Assembly: GCF_040750395.1 (NCBI RefSeq) | Contig: NZ_JBFLVD010000011.1 | Coordinates: 124,001 to 188,000 of the forward strand | Source of the DNA: Scandinavium sp002470465 | Lineage (GTDB): Bacteria > Pseudomonadota > Gammaproteobacteria > Enterobacterales > Enterobacteriaceae | Reading direction: 5' to 3' | DNA length: 64,000 bases | In this document: piece by piece, positions 1 through 9,214 of the stretch | Position numbering within the stretch: position 1 is the first letter of the stretch | Layout: each line of letters opens with the position of its first letter | The notes under the pieces: generated by a model | The model's input: only the letters and a program-made list of their open reading frames with translations | Database searches by the model: none | What the model was told of the DNA's origin: nothing | Translations under genes and position numbers: made by a program

Positions 1-1221
1 GAAAGAAGGAAGCGGCTGCTGGTTCAGTAAAAGTTCTCCGTGCTGCGGATCCCATGCGCGGGTCAGCAGCTGCAGGAGCGTTGATTTTCCGCAACCGGTA
101 CGACCCAGAATAGCCACATGTTCGCCCGCGTTAACCTGGAGCGTCACGTGTTCCAGGGCTGGCTGCGACTGTTGCGGGTAAGTAAAGCTGATGTCGCTGA
201 GCGTCAGGCTGATGCGGTCCGGAGAGGTCGAAACGGCAGAAGGGAAGGTCACTTCTGGCTGCTGGCTTGTCAGATCGGTAATACGCGAGGCGGAGGCCAT
301 CACTTTCCCAAGATGCTGGAACGCGGTGGTTACCGGCGCGAGAGCTTCAAAGGCGGCCAGGGCGCAGAAGACAAACAGCGCAATAAGTGGGCCAGGCTGC
401 ATGTTATCACCCACGCCGCCCGCGGCCATCCACAGCATCACAATTACCGCCGTCGCGCCGATAAGCAGCATCAGCGCCTGCGAGAGGGCGGTCAGTTCTG
501 ACTGGCGGCGCTGGGCGTCATGCCAGTTCATTTCTGTCTGCTCCATCTGCTCGCGGTAGCGCGTACTGGCGCCAAAAATGGTCAATTCGGCCTGTCCGTG
601 CAGCCAGGATGTTAGCTGCTGACGATATTCTCCACGCAGCCGGGTCAGATTTTCCCCGGTTGGCTTCCCGGTGCGATAAAACAGCGGAGGGAGTGCAACG
701 AGCGTCAGCAGCATAATGCCGCCGAGCGTGAGCGCTAAAGTCGCATCGAGGAAGCTGAGGCCAAACGTCACCACCAGAATCACGACCAGGGCGCCGATCA
801 ACGGCGAAATCACCCGCAGGTAGAGGTGGTCGAGCGTGTCGACATCCGCAACTACGCGATTCAGTAGTTCACCCTGGCGAAAACGTGCAAGCCCGCCAGG
901 TGAGAGCGGCAGAAGCTTGCTGAAGGTAAACACGCGTAGGTGCTGCAGCACGCGAAATGTTGCATCGTGACTGACGAGGCGCTCGAAATAGCGTCCTGCG
1001 GTGCGGATGATGGCTGCGCCACGGACGCCCGCGGCGGGCAGCATATAGTTGAAGCTGTAGGCACCGGCAAAACCCACGGCGGCGGAGGCTGAGAGGAACC
1101 AGCCAGAAAGCGTGATCAGGCCAATACTGGCAAGCAGCGTCACAATGGCCAGGATAATGCCCAGAGACAGCAGCCACTTATGCCGTTTGTACAGCGCCAG
1201 ATAGGGGGCTAAAACGCGCAT
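1..1221 (-). CDS. cydC: CydC, glutathione/cysteine ABC exporter subunit (partial)
   Basis: Half of the heterodimeric CydDC inner-membrane ABC transporter, which exports cysteine and glutathione to the periplasm and is needed to assemble cytochrome bd oxidase. The window start cuts the gene, leaving residues 1-407 of a family length near 573. The visible part begins MRVLAPYLALYKRHKWLL, carries a six-helix exporter membrane domain to about residue 320, then enters the nucleotide-binding domain with Walker A GRTGCGKST near residues 373-381. Signature and Walker B lie outside the window. The ATG directly abuts the cydD stop codon, so the two are translated as one operon. The reading frame is open throughout the visible part. 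Confidence 0.96.
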   Translation of the reverse strand, partial: MRVLAPYLALYKRHKWLLSLGIILAIVTLLASIGLITLSGWFLSASAAVGFAGAYSFNYMLPAAGVRGAAIIRTAGRYFERLVSHDATFRVLQHLRVFTFSKLLPLSPGGLARFRQGELLNRVVADVDTLDHLYLRVISPLIGALVVILVVTFGLSFLDATLALTLGGIMLLTLVALPPLFYRTGKPTGENLTRLRGEYRQQLTSWLHGQAELTIFGASTRYREQMEQTEMNWHDAQRRQSELTALSQALMLLIGATAVIVMLWMAAGGVGDNMQPGPLIALFVFCALAAFEALAPVTTAFQHLGKVMASASRITDLTSQQPEVTFPSAVSTSPDRISLTLSDISFTYPQQSQPALEHVTLQVNAGEHVAILGRTGCGKSTLLQLLTRAWDPQHGELLLNQQPLPSF

Positions 1222-2988
1222 TTAAATCTCCTCCTGGCGATGAGCGAGCAGGCTGGCGAAATGCCCCTTCGCTTCAGCAAGTTCGTGGTATGCACCCTGT
1301 TCCACAATCTGGCCCTGATGCATCACCCAGACGGCATCCCAGTCGGCAAGATTTTCCAACTGATGGGTGACCATAACGGTAGTCTGATTGGTCGACGCTT
1401 CGGTTAATGCCTGCATAACGCGTTGTTCGCTGTGCGCATCAAGGCTTGCCGCGGGCTCGTCGAGCAGCAATAACCGGCACGGAGAGAGCAGGGCGCGGGC
1501 CACCGCCACACGTTGTGCCTGACCAACGGACAGCCGCGCGGCCTGATCGCCCACTGGCGTATCAAGCCCTTGCGGAAGCTGTCCGATAAATTCGTTTACC
1601 CAGGCTCGCGCCAGCGCGTGGTGAAGCGACTGTTCATTGGCCTGGGGATCTGCCAGCAGCACGTTTTCGCGCAGCGTCAGCGCGGGAAGCTGTGGGTTTT
1701 GCCCTACCCAGCTTAGCAACTGCCGCCAGGCGTCGGGATCCAGCTCTTTTAGCTCGGTACCGTTGACGGTCAGAGAACCCTCGTACGGCAGAAAACCGGC
1801 CAGCGTATTCAGCAGTGAGCTTTTTCCGGAACCACTCTGACCGACTAACACAATGCGCTCTCCTGCTGCCATTCGGAAATTAAGCGGTCCGGCAAGCGTT
1901 TTGCCTTCCGGTGATAAAATCACCAGCTCGCGCGCTTCAAGGCTCACGTTCTGGTTCGTCTCCGGTACAACGCTTCCACGCTGTGGCTGGGCCAGCGGCG
2001 CTTCCAGGAAGGTTTTCAGACTATCTGCTGCGCCTACGGCCTGCGCTTTAGCGTGATAAAAAGTGCCGAGGTCGCGCAGCGGCTGGAAAAACTCGGGAGC
2101 CAGAATCAGGGCCAGAAAGCCCGCCAGTAGCGTGACAGGCGTGCCGTAGCTGCCAAAATGAAGTTCGCCAAGATAGGAGAAACCAAAGTATACGGCGACA
2201 ACGGCGATCGAAAGTGACGTGAAAAATTCCAGCACGCCGGAAGAAAGGAAGGCGAGGCGCAGAACTTCCATTGTGCGCTGACGGAAGTTTTCAGAAGCCT
2301 GACGAATGTTGTCCGTTTCTGCTTCTCCACGGCCAAAAAGACGCAGCGTATCCATTCCTCGCAGGCGATCGAGGAAGTGGCCGCTCAGTCGAGCCAGCGC
2401 AAGGAAGTTGCGGCGGTTAGCGTCTGCGGCACCCATGCCAACCAGCGCCATGAACAGTGGTATCAGCGGTGCGGTGCACAACAAAATGAGGGCGGCAGCC
2501 CAGTTCATCGGAAAAATCGCCAGCACGATCAGCAGCGGAACAGACGCAGCCAGCGCCATCTGCGGCAAATAGCGTGCGTAGTAATCATGCATATCCTCAA
2601 TTTGTTCGAGGATCAATGTCGCCCAACTGCCAGCGGGTTTACCCTGAATCCACGCAGGCCCTGCCTGTTGAAGCCTGTCGAGCACCATTTTACGGATCTC
2701 CAGACGAATGTGCTGCCCGGCATGAAACCCGACGCGCTCACGTAGCCAGACAACCCATGCACGTAGCACGAACACCATAATCAACAGGATGAAGGGGAAC
2801 AGCAGCGCCTCACGGGGAATATTCTCCATAATCATATGGTGCAGAATACGGGCCATAAACCAGGCCTGGGCGACGATCAGCACCCCGCTCGCCACGCCAA
2901 GCAGACGCGAAAGCATCAGCCAGCGGCGGGAAAGGACGCTTTGCTGTTTTAACCAGCGGGTAAGCTCTTGTTGACGGGTTTTATTCAT
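1222..2988 (-). CDS. cydD: CydD, glutathione/cysteine ABC exporter subunit
   Basis: Partner of CydC in the heterodimeric thiol exporter of the inner membrane. It has 588 residues, the normal length. A membrane domain with about six hydrophobic segments (residues 20-320) is followed by an ATPase domain with Walker A GQSGSGKS at residues 383-390, signature LSVGQ at 486-490 (the CydD-type variant of LSGGQ) and Walker B LLLLDEP shortly after. It is the first gene of the cydDC unit; the 116 bases back to trxB hold the trxB terminator and a possible -10 (TATAAG on the minus strand, 3008-3013) whose best -35 is only 15 bases away, so the promoter is not certain. Confidence 0.97.
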   Translation of the reverse strand: MNKTRQQELTRWLKQQSVLSRRWLMLSRLLGVASGVLIVAQAWFMARILHHMIMENIPREALLFPFILLIMVFVLRAWVVWLRERVGFHAGQHIRLEIRKMVLDRLQQAGPAWIQGKPAGSWATLILEQIEDMHDYYARYLPQMALAASVPLLIVLAIFPMNWAAALILLCTAPLIPLFMALVGMGAADANRRNFLALARLSGHFLDRLRGMDTLRLFGRGEAETDNIRQASENFRQRTMEVLRLAFLSSGVLEFFTSLSIAVVAVYFGFSYLGELHFGSYGTPVTLLAGFLALILAPEFFQPLRDLGTFYHAKAQAVGAADSLKTFLEAPLAQPQRGSVVPETNQNVSLEARELVILSPEGKTLAGPLNFRMAAGERIVLVGQSGSGKSSLLNTLAGFLPYEGSLTVNGTELKELDPDAWRQLLSWVGQNPQLPALTLRENVLLADPQANEQSLHHALARAWVNEFIGQLPQGLDTPVGDQAARLSVGQAQRVAVARALLSPCRLLLLDEPAASLDAHSEQRVMQALTEASTNQTTVMVTHQLENLADWDAVWVMHQGQIVEQGAYHELAEAKGHFASLLAHRQEEI

Positions 2989-3045
2989 TGGCGTGCTTAG
3001 CAGGTGTCTTATAGGAAATTATCAGGCGCGCCAATGTTACAACGA

Positions 3046-3076
3046 GGATAAAAGAAAGGCGACTTATCGTCGCCTT
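3046..3076 (-). terminator. trxB rho-independent terminator
   Basis: On the minus strand an 8-bp stem AAGGCGAC/GTCGCCTT with a 5-base loop is followed by a T-rich run (TTTCTTTT). It lies 29 bases after the trxB stop and separates trxB from cydDC. Confidence 0.85.
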
Positions 3077-3104
3077 ATTTACCTTTGTTACTGACTTGTA
3101 AAGA

Positions 3105-4073
3105 TTATTTGGCCTGATCGGCCAGACCGTCGAGATAACGCTCAGCGTCCAGGGCTGCCATACAGCCCGTGCCCGCGGAGGTGATCGCCTGGCGGTAAAT
3201 ATGGTCCATGACGTCGCCTGCGGCAAAGACGCCAGGGATGCTGGTCTGGGTTGCATTGCCGTGGATACCGGACTGCACCTTGATGTAGCCGTTTTCCAGT
3301 TCCAGCTGACCGTCGAAGATGCCGGTGTTTGGGCTGTGGCCGATAGCCACAAACAGGCCCGCCACGTCCAGAGACTCAATATTGTCGTTGTTCAGCGTGT
3401 CACGCAGACGCAGGCCGCTGACGCCCATCTGATCGCCGGTCACTTCTTCGAGCGTGCGGTGGGTATGCAGAACGATGTTGCCATTTTCCACTTTATCCAT
3501 CAGGCGCTTAATAAGGATTTTTTCTGCGCGGAAGGTATCGCGGCGGTGAATCAGGTGGACTTCAGAGGCAATATTCGCCAGATAGAGTGCTTCTTCAACG
3601 GCCGTATTCCCGCCACCGATGACCGCGACCTTCTGGTTGCGATAGAAGAAACCATCACAGGTGGCGCATGCGGACACGCCGCGGCCTTTAAAGGCTTCCT
3701 CTGAAGGCAGACCGAGATAACGGGCAGATGCGCCAGTAGCGATAATCAGCGCATCACAGGTATATTCGCCGCTGTCGCCGATTAAACGGAAAGGACGGTT
3801 CTGCAAATCGACTTTATTGATGTGGTCGAACAGAATTTCAGTTTCAAACTTCGTCGCGTGTTCATGCATGCGTTCCATCAGCAGCGGGCCGGTCAGATCG
3901 TTCGGGTCGCCTGGCCAGTTTTCCACTTCGGTAGTGGTGGTCAGCTGACCGCCTTTTTCCATGCCGGTGATCAGCACCGGGTGCAGGTTAGCGCGTGCCG
4001 CATAGACCGCGGCGGTATAGCCCGCAGGTCCAGAACCAAGAATAAGCAGTTTACTGTGTTTGGCCGTGCCCAT
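3105..4073 (-). CDS. trxB: Thioredoxin reductase
   Basis: Cytosolic FAD flavoenzyme that uses NADPH to reduce thioredoxin. It has 322 residues. An N-terminal FAD motif GSGPAGYTAA, the redox-active disulfide CATC at Cys136 and Cys139, an NADPH-binding GGGNTAVEEA motif and the C-terminal FAD motif GVFAAGDV are all present. I start at MGTAKHSK (4073), the family start, which has GGGGA upstream; the in-frame ATG nine codons earlier extends past the conserved N terminus. It is transcribed divergently from lrp and lies upstream of cydDC, which exports the low-molecular-weight thiols of the same redox network. Confidence 0.97.
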   Translation of the reverse strand: MGTAKHSKLLILGSGPAGYTAAVYAARANLHPVLITGMEKGGQLTTTTEVENWPGDPNDLTGPLLMERMHEHATKFETEILFDHINKVDLQNRPFRLIGDSGEYTCDALIIATGASARYLGLPSEEAFKGRGVSACATCDGFFYRNQKVAVIGGGNTAVEEALYLANIASEVHLIHRRDTFRAEKILIKRLMDKVENGNIVLHTHRTLEEVTGDQMGVSGLRLRDTLNNDNIESLDVAGLFVAIGHSPNTGIFDGQLELENGYIKVQSGIHGNATQTSIPGVFAAGDVMDHIYRQAITSAGTGCMAALDAERYLDGLADQAK

Positions 4074-4621
4074 GAGATCCCCATAAATGTTGGCAGACAA
4101 TGGGCGGGATTGTAGGGAATTTGCGGAACTAATAAAAGAGTGCAGAAATTTTGTTAACGATATGTGTAATAGATGCGGTCAATCGATTGATGATTTTATC
4201 AGCGTCAGTGATAACAAATTCTACTGCTATCGGGATGATTATAAGGAGATAACATGAGGATCAAGCCGGAGCGATAATGAATATCTGGCATGTTGTACTA
4301 AAAATCGATGTTTTGCTTTGACAATCCCCTGTGCTTTTGCGAAAACAATGAAATGAGAAAAAACAGCGTTTGCCGTGTGGTGAATTTTCATGCACGCAAA
4401 TGCCATGTTTAACCGGGTCAGCATTATCGACGCATGGCGTGGACAGACGCCATACGAGATAACGGTGGCTGCCGACAGGCAACGGCTTCTCAATACGTAC
4501 CCTTGGGTTATGCGTGCATCTGGTAACAGGTTTTCCACGCAGGCGATGGGCACAGGCTCTGAACAGTGAAGTGCACAGGGTCCAGACGGGAGTAGGGAAG
4601 GAATACAGAGAGACAATAATA
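4074..4621. other. trxB-lrp divergent intergenic region
   Basis: A 548-base stretch without a conventional gene. It holds the trxB promoter side, a candidate lrp promoter near 4318-4348, and a long lrp leader (about 267 bases if the E. coli start site is conserved), which in E. coli is targeted by the small RNA GcvB. Two very short reading frames behind a strong ribosome-binding site at 4254-4321 lie upstream of the expected lrp start site. No RNA gene is recognised. Confidence 0.6.
4318..4348 (+). promoter_or_regulatory. Candidate lrp promoter
   Basis: A perfect -35 hexamer TTGACA at 4318-4323 lies upstream of a weak AT-rich -10 around 4341-4348. Transcription starting near 4355 would give a leader of about 267 bases, the length known for E. 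coli lrp. The -10 is poor, so the call rests on the -35 and this distance. E. coli lrp is autoregulated by Lrp, but I do not resolve an Lrp operator here. Confidence 0.45.
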
Positions 4622-5116
4622 ATGGTAGATAGCAAGAAGCGCCCAGGCAAAGATCTCGACCGCATCGATCGTAACATTTTGAACGAATTGCAAAAGGATG
4701 GGCGAATTTCCAACGTCGAGCTTTCTAAACGAGTGGGACTTTCTCCGACACCTTGCCTTGAGCGCGTACGTCGGCTGGAAAGACAAGGGTTTATTCAGGG
4801 CTATACCGCGCTGCTGAACCCACATTATCTGGATGCATCGCTGCTGGTCTTTGTTGAGATAACTCTGAATCGTGGCGCGCCGGATGTGTTTGAACAATTT
4901 AACTCCGCTGTGCAAAAACTTGAAGAAATTCAAGAGTGTCACTTGGTTTCCGGTGATTTCGACTACCTGTTGAAAACCCGCGTGCCGGACATGTCAGCGT
5001 ACCGCAAGTTGTTAGGTGAAACCCTGCTGCGCCTGCCAGGCGTGAATGACACGCGTACTTACGTGGTCATGGAAGAAGTGAAGCAGAGTAATCGTCTGGT
5101 TATTAAGACGCGCTAA
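4622..5116 (+). CDS. lrp: Leucine-responsive regulatory protein
   Basis: Global DNA-binding regulator of amino-acid metabolism, transport and fimbriae, whose action is modulated by leucine. It has 164 residues, the exact E. coli length. The N-terminal helix-turn-helix is at about residues 25-55 (around ISNVELSKRVGLSPTP) and the C-terminal RAM ligand and oligomerisation domain follows, ending RLVIKTR. The start at MVDSKKRPGK is chosen because conservation begins there. An upstream in-frame GTG at 4514 would add 36 residues unlike the family. A strong terminator follows the gene. Confidence 0.98.
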   Translation: MVDSKKRPGKDLDRIDRNILNELQKDGRISNVELSKRVGLSPTPCLERVRRLERQGFIQGYTALLNPHYLDASLLVFVEITLNRGAPDVFEQFNSAVQKLEEIQECHLVSGDFDYLLKTRVPDMSAYRKLLGETLLRLPGVNDTRTYVVMEEVKQSNRLVIKTR

Positions 5117-5172
5117 CACGGAACAGGTGCAAAATCAGCGTAAGTTGATTACACTCCTGTTAATCCATACAG

Positions 5173-5210
5173 CAACAGTGCCGGGGAGACCCGGCGCTGT
5201 TGTCCGTTTT
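5173..5210 (+). terminator. lrp terminator
   Basis: A 13-bp stem (CAACAGTGCCGGG, 5173-5185, with 5190-5202; one G-T pair), a GAGA tetraloop and then TCCGTTTT. It sits between lrp and ftsK. Confidence 0.85.
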
Positions 5211-5236
5211 AGCATCAAGGACCTGGAGAGCCTTTC

Positions 5237-8200
5237 TTGAGCCAGGAATACACTGAAGAAAAAGAAGTCACCATTAACAGATTAAGCAGCGGGCGCCGTC
5301 TTCTGGAAGCGCTTCTGATTCTCTGTTCCCTTTTTGCCATCTGGCTGATGGCCGCATTACTCAGCTTTAATCCCTCCGATCCCAGCTGGTCTCAGACCGC
5401 CTGGCATGAGCCGATCCATAATCTTGGTGGTGTGCCAGGGGCGTGGCTCGCGGATACGCTGTTTTTCATTTTCGGCGTAATGGCCTATACGTTGCCGGTA
5501 ATCATCATTGGCGGCTGCTGGTTTGCTTACCGCCATCGGGCGACGGATGAATACGTCGACTACTTCGCCGTCGCGCTGAGGTTGATTGGTGTCCTCGCCA
5601 TTATCCTGACCTCCTGTGGGCTTGCGGCGATCAATGCCGATGATATCTGGTATTTCGCTTCCGGCGGCGTCATTGGCAGCTTACTCAGCACTGCGCTGCA
5701 ACCGATGCTGCACAGCAGCGGCGGAACGCTGGCGCTGCTGTGTATCTGGGCGGCGGGTCTGACGCTGTTTACCGGCTGGTCCTGGGTCAGCATTGCTGAG
5801 AAAATTGGCAACTGGATCCTGAACATCCTTACCTTCGCCAGTAATCGCACGCGCCGGGATGATACCTGGGTGGACGACGAAGAGTACGAAGACGAAGAAG
5901 ACGATCATGCAGAGGCCCCGCGTAATGAAGGGCGTCGTGCCCGAATTCTGCGCGGAGCCCTGGCGCGCCGTCAGCGTATCGCCGACAAATTCAGCAATCC
6001 GATGGGCCGCAAAACGGATGAGGCGCTGTTTTCCGGTAAGCGGATGGATGAGTCTGAAGAAGATATTCAGTACAGCGCACGCGGCCAGGCGGCCGACGCC
6101 GATGATGTTTTATTCTCCGGCAGCAGCGCGCTTCGTCAGCCAAACGCTGATGATGTGCTGTTCTCCGGGAACAGCGCAGCACGTCCTCAGGCGTGGGATG
6201 AACAAGATCCATTAATGAACGGACATGCTGTTAACGAGCCTTTAGCTGCCGCTGCGGCAGCAACCGCCACGACTCAAGCCTGGGCAGAACCTGCCGCACC
6301 AGCAATGACTGCGCCGGTAGTATCTGCCGCTGAAATGGTCCCTCCTCAAGTTGAGTGGCAGCCCGTGCCAGCGCTGCATATGCCTGAACCGGTGATTGCG
6401 CCTTCTCCGGACAACTGGCCGCCGCAGGCGCCGATTGCCAAACCAGAGTATGTGCAGCCTGAAGCATTCCGCCAGCAGCCCACTATTGAGGAACTGTGGC
6501 CGGAGCCAGAGCAGGCGTATGTCCCGCCGGAATCAGCGTGGCAGCCTGAGCCGCAGTATTCACCGGAAACGCAATACAACGCCCAACCGCAGTATCAGCC
6601 TGTGCCAGAGCCAATGGCGCAGCCAGCGGCAGAAATGCCACCTGTTCAGAATGTGGAACCGGAAGAGGAAATCAAGCCTCAGCGTCCACCGCTTTACTAT
6701 TTTGAAGAAGTGGAAGAGAAGCGCGCGCGCGAACGCGAGCAGCTTGCCGCGTGGTATCAGCCAACGCCGGAACCCGCGACGGTCATGCCAACTATGCCCG
6801 CATCGTCCATTCCAGCACCTTCCGCACCTGCGTCTGAGCCTCTGGCCGCCGTTGCGCCAGTAGCGGCAAGCGTTCATCAGGCTACCGGGGCGGCAACCAC
6901 TATCGCCGCCGCCGCTTCAGCGACTCAGCTGTTCAGCCCGGCGGATTCTCCTCGCGCGCAGGTGAAAGAGGGCATTGGCCCACAGCTGCCGCGTCCGAAC
7001 CGTGTACGGGTGCCGACGCGCCGTGAGTTGGCCTCCGCTTCGTTTGGCATTAAGTTGCCTTCTCAGCGTATGGCCGAAGAACGTGCTCGTGAACAGGAAC
7101 GCCAGCAGCACTATTCCGATGAGCCGATGGGCGATGAAGAAGCGGATGAGCTGCACCAGGATGAACTGGCGCGCCAGTTTGCTGCAACCCAGCAGCAACG
7201 CTATGGCGAGAAGTACGACGACAACAGCTATGATGAGTCGCCGGAAGATGAAGACTCTGTGGCAGAGGCGGAACTGGCGCGCCAGTTTGCTGCAACTCAG
7301 CAGCAGCGTTATGCCGGTGAACAGCCGCAGGGTGCGAATCCCTTCTCCCCTGCGGATTACGATTTTTCACCGATGAAGGCGCTGGTTGATGATACGCCGA
7401 AAGCGCCGCTGTTTACGCCGGGGGTAATGCCGGAACAGGCTCCGCAGAGCTATCAGCCTCAGCAACAACAGGCGCACCAGCCACAGCAGCCTCAGGCTTA
7501 TCAGCAGCCAGCTCCGCAACCTGAGCCGCAGCCGCAGGAAAGCCTGATTCACCCGCTTCTGATGCGCAACGGCGATGACCGGCCGCTGCAAAAACCGACC
7601 ACGCCGCTGCCGTCACTGGATCTTCTGACCCAGCCGCCGAGCGAAGTTGAGCCGGTTGATACCTTTGCCCTGGAGCAAACTGCGCGTCTGGTGGAAACCC
7701 GTCTGGCTGACTTCCGCATCAAAGCTGACGTGGTGAACTATTCACCTGGCCCAGTCATCACCCGTTTCGAACTGAATCTGGCGCCCGGTGTGAAAGCGGC
7801 GCGTATTTCTAACCTGTCACGCGATTTGGCCCGTTCATTGTCGACCGTAGCGGTGCGCGTTGTGGAAGTTATTCCTGGCAAACCGTATGTAGGCCTGGAG
7901 TTGCCGAACAAGAAACGACAGACCGTCTACCTGCGTGAAGTGCTCGACTGCGCCAAGTTCCGTGAAAGTCCGTCGCCGTTGACTGTGGTGCTGGGCAAAG
8001 ATATTGCTGGCGATCCGGTAATTGCCGACCTTGCGAAAATGCCTCATCTGCTGGTTGCTGGTACCACCGGTTCCGGGAAATCGGTGGGTGTGAACGCCAT
8101 GATCCTCAGCATGCTGTACAAGGCGACGCCGGATGACGTTCGCTTCATCATGATTGACCCGAAAATGCTGGAGCTGTCGGTCTATGAAGGCATTCCGCAC

Positions 8201-9082
8201 CTGTTGACGGAAGTGGTCACGGACATGAAGGATGCCGCCAACGCGCTGCGCTGGAGCGTCAATGAAATGGAGCGTCGCTATAAGCTGATGTCAGCCCTTG
8301 GCGTACGTAACCTGGCCGGATACAACGAAAAAATCGCGCAGGCTGCACAGATGGGCCGCCCGATTCCGGATCCGTACTGGAAGCCAGGCGACAGCATGGC
8401 AACAGAACATCCGACGCTTGAAAAACTGCCGTACATTGTGGTGCTGGTGGATGAATTTGCCGACCTGATGATGACCGTGGGCAAAAAAGTGGAAGAGCTG
8501 ATTGCTCGTCTGGCGCAGAAAGCACGTGCGGCGGGGATCCACCTTGTGCTGGCGACCCAGCGTCCATCAGTGGATGTCATCACCGGCTTGATCAAGGCGA
8601 ACATCCCGACCCGCATCGCGTTTACCGTATCCAGCAAAATTGACTCCCGTACCATTCTCGATCAGGGCGGCGCGGAATCCCTGCTGGGTATGGGCGATAT
8701 GCTTTATGCCGGACCAAACTCCAGCGCGGCGCCAACCCGTGTTCACGGCGCGTTCGTTCGCGATCAGGAAGTACACGCAGTGGTTCAGGACTGGAAAGCG
8801 CGCGGTCGTCCGCAGTACGTAGACGGTATTACCTCTGACAGCGAAAGCGAAGGCGGAGCAGCGGGCCTGGATAACGGTGAAGAGCTGGATCCGTTATTCG
8901 ACCAGGCGGTCAATTTCGTAACGGAAAAACGCAAAGCCTCCATCTCGGGCGTTCAGCGTCAGTTCCGCATTGGTTATAACCGCGCGGCGCGTATCATCGA
9001 ACAGATGGAAGCTCAGGGGATCGTCAGCGAAGCGGGTCATAACGGCAACCGTGAAGTGCTTGCCCCGCCGCCATTCGATTGA
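5237..9082 (+). CDS. ftsK: DNA translocase FtsK
   Basis: Septum-located motor that pumps chromosomal DNA toward dif and activates XerCD recombination, and helps assemble the divisome. It has 1281 residues, about 50 fewer than K-12 FtsK because the low-complexity linker is shorter. The order is four to five membrane segments (about residues 20-190), an acidic then Pro/Gln-rich linker (about 200-800), the RecA-like motor with Walker A GTTGSGKS at 942-949 and Walker B IVVLVDEFADLM, and the DNA-reading gamma winged helix in the last 65 or so residues. The start is TTG, as in E. coli, preceded by TGGAGAG. The linker has an internal duplication, listed separately. Confidence 0.98.
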   Translation: MSQEYTEEKEVTINRLSSGRRLLEALLILCSLFAIWLMAALLSFNPSDPSWSQTAWHEPIHNLGGVPGAWLADTLFFIFGVMAYTLPVIIIGGCWFAYRHRATDEYVDYFAVALRLIGVLAIILTSCGLAAINADDIWYFASGGVIGSLLSTALQPMLHSSGGTLALLCIWAAGLTLFTGWSWVSIAEKIGNWILNILTFASNRTRRDDTWVDDEEYEDEEDDHAEAPRNEGRRARILRGALARRQRIADKFSNPMGRKTDEALFSGKRMDESEEDIQYSARGQAADADDVLFSGSSALRQPNADDVLFSGNSAARPQAWDEQDPLMNGHAVNEPLAAAAAATATTQAWAEPAAPAMTAPVVSAAEMVPPQVEWQPVPALHMPEPVIAPSPDNWPPQAPIAKPEYVQPEAFRQQPTIEELWPEPEQAYVPPESAWQPEPQYSPETQYNAQPQYQPVPEPMAQPAAEMPPVQNVEPEEEIKPQRPPLYYFEEVEEKRAREREQLAAWYQPTPEPATVMPTMPASSIPAPSAPASEPLAAVAPVAASVHQATGAATTIAAAASATQLFSPADSPRAQVKEGIGPQLPRPNRVRVPTRRELASASFGIKLPSQRMAEERAREQERQQHYSDEPMGDEEADELHQDELARQFAATQQQRYGEKYDDNSYDESPEDEDSVAEAELARQFAATQQQRYAGEQPQGANPFSPADYDFSPMKALVDDTPKAPLFTPGVMPEQAPQSYQPQQQQAHQPQQPQAYQQPAPQPEPQPQESLIHPLLMRNGDDRPLQKPTTPLPSLDLLTQPPSEVEPVDTFALEQTARLVETRLADFRIKADVVNYSPGPVITRFELNLAPGVKAARISNLSRDLARSLSTVAVRVVEVIPGKPYVGLELPNKKRQTVYLREVLDCAKFRESPSPLTVVLGKDIAGDPVIADLAKMPHLLVAGTTGSGKSVGVNAMILSMLYKATPDDVRFIMIDPKMLELSVYEGIPHLLTEVVTDMKDAANALRWSVNEMERRYKLMSALGVRNLAGYNEKIAQAAQMGRPIPDPYWKPGDSMATEHPTLEKLPYIVVLVDEFADLMMTVGKKVEELIARLAQKARAAGIHLVLATQRPSVDVITGLIKANIPTRIAFTVSSKIDSRTILDQGGAESLLGMGDMLYAGPNSSAAPTRVHGAFVRDQEVHAVVQDWKARGRPQYVDGITSDSESEGGAAGLDNGEELDPLFDQAVNFVTEKRKASISGVQRQFRIGYNRAARIIEQMEAQGIVSEAGHNGNREVLAPPPFD
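7160..7315 (+). repeat. Duplicated segment in the FtsK linker
   Basis: The peptide ELARQFAATQQQRY occurs twice, about 35 residues apart, encoded by nearly identical DNA starting around 7163 and 7269. E. coli FtsK carries an equivalent pair, so the duplication is old and retained. Confidence 0.9.
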
Positions 9083-9132
9083 TTGTTCGTTTGAAAAGTT
9101 GCGTAAATAGCCAAAATTTAAGTATTTTCTCC

Positions 9133-9191
9133 TGTCCACACCGCAGGTGCTGAGCCTACAGTGTGGACAAAGAGACTCCCGCGTCGGGAGT
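9133..9191 (+). repeat. Two hairpins in the ftsK-lolA gap
   Basis: The 9-bp arms TGTCCACAC (9133-9141) and GTGTGGACA (9161-9169) are followed at once by ACTCCC (9175-9180) and GGGAGT (9186-9191). Neither is followed by a T-run, so they are not simple terminators. They end about 20 bases before the lolA start and could be leader RNA structures. Confidence 0.6.
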
Positions 9192-9200
9192 GACGCATTT

Positions 9201-9214
9201 AAGGAATGAAGATG
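9201..9214 (+). promoter_or_regulatory. lolA ribosome-binding site (decides start)
   Basis: AAGGA at 9201-9205 touches the first in-frame ATG (9206) but sits six bases before the second (9212). This favours the second ATG, which also gives the family length. Confidence 0.7.
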
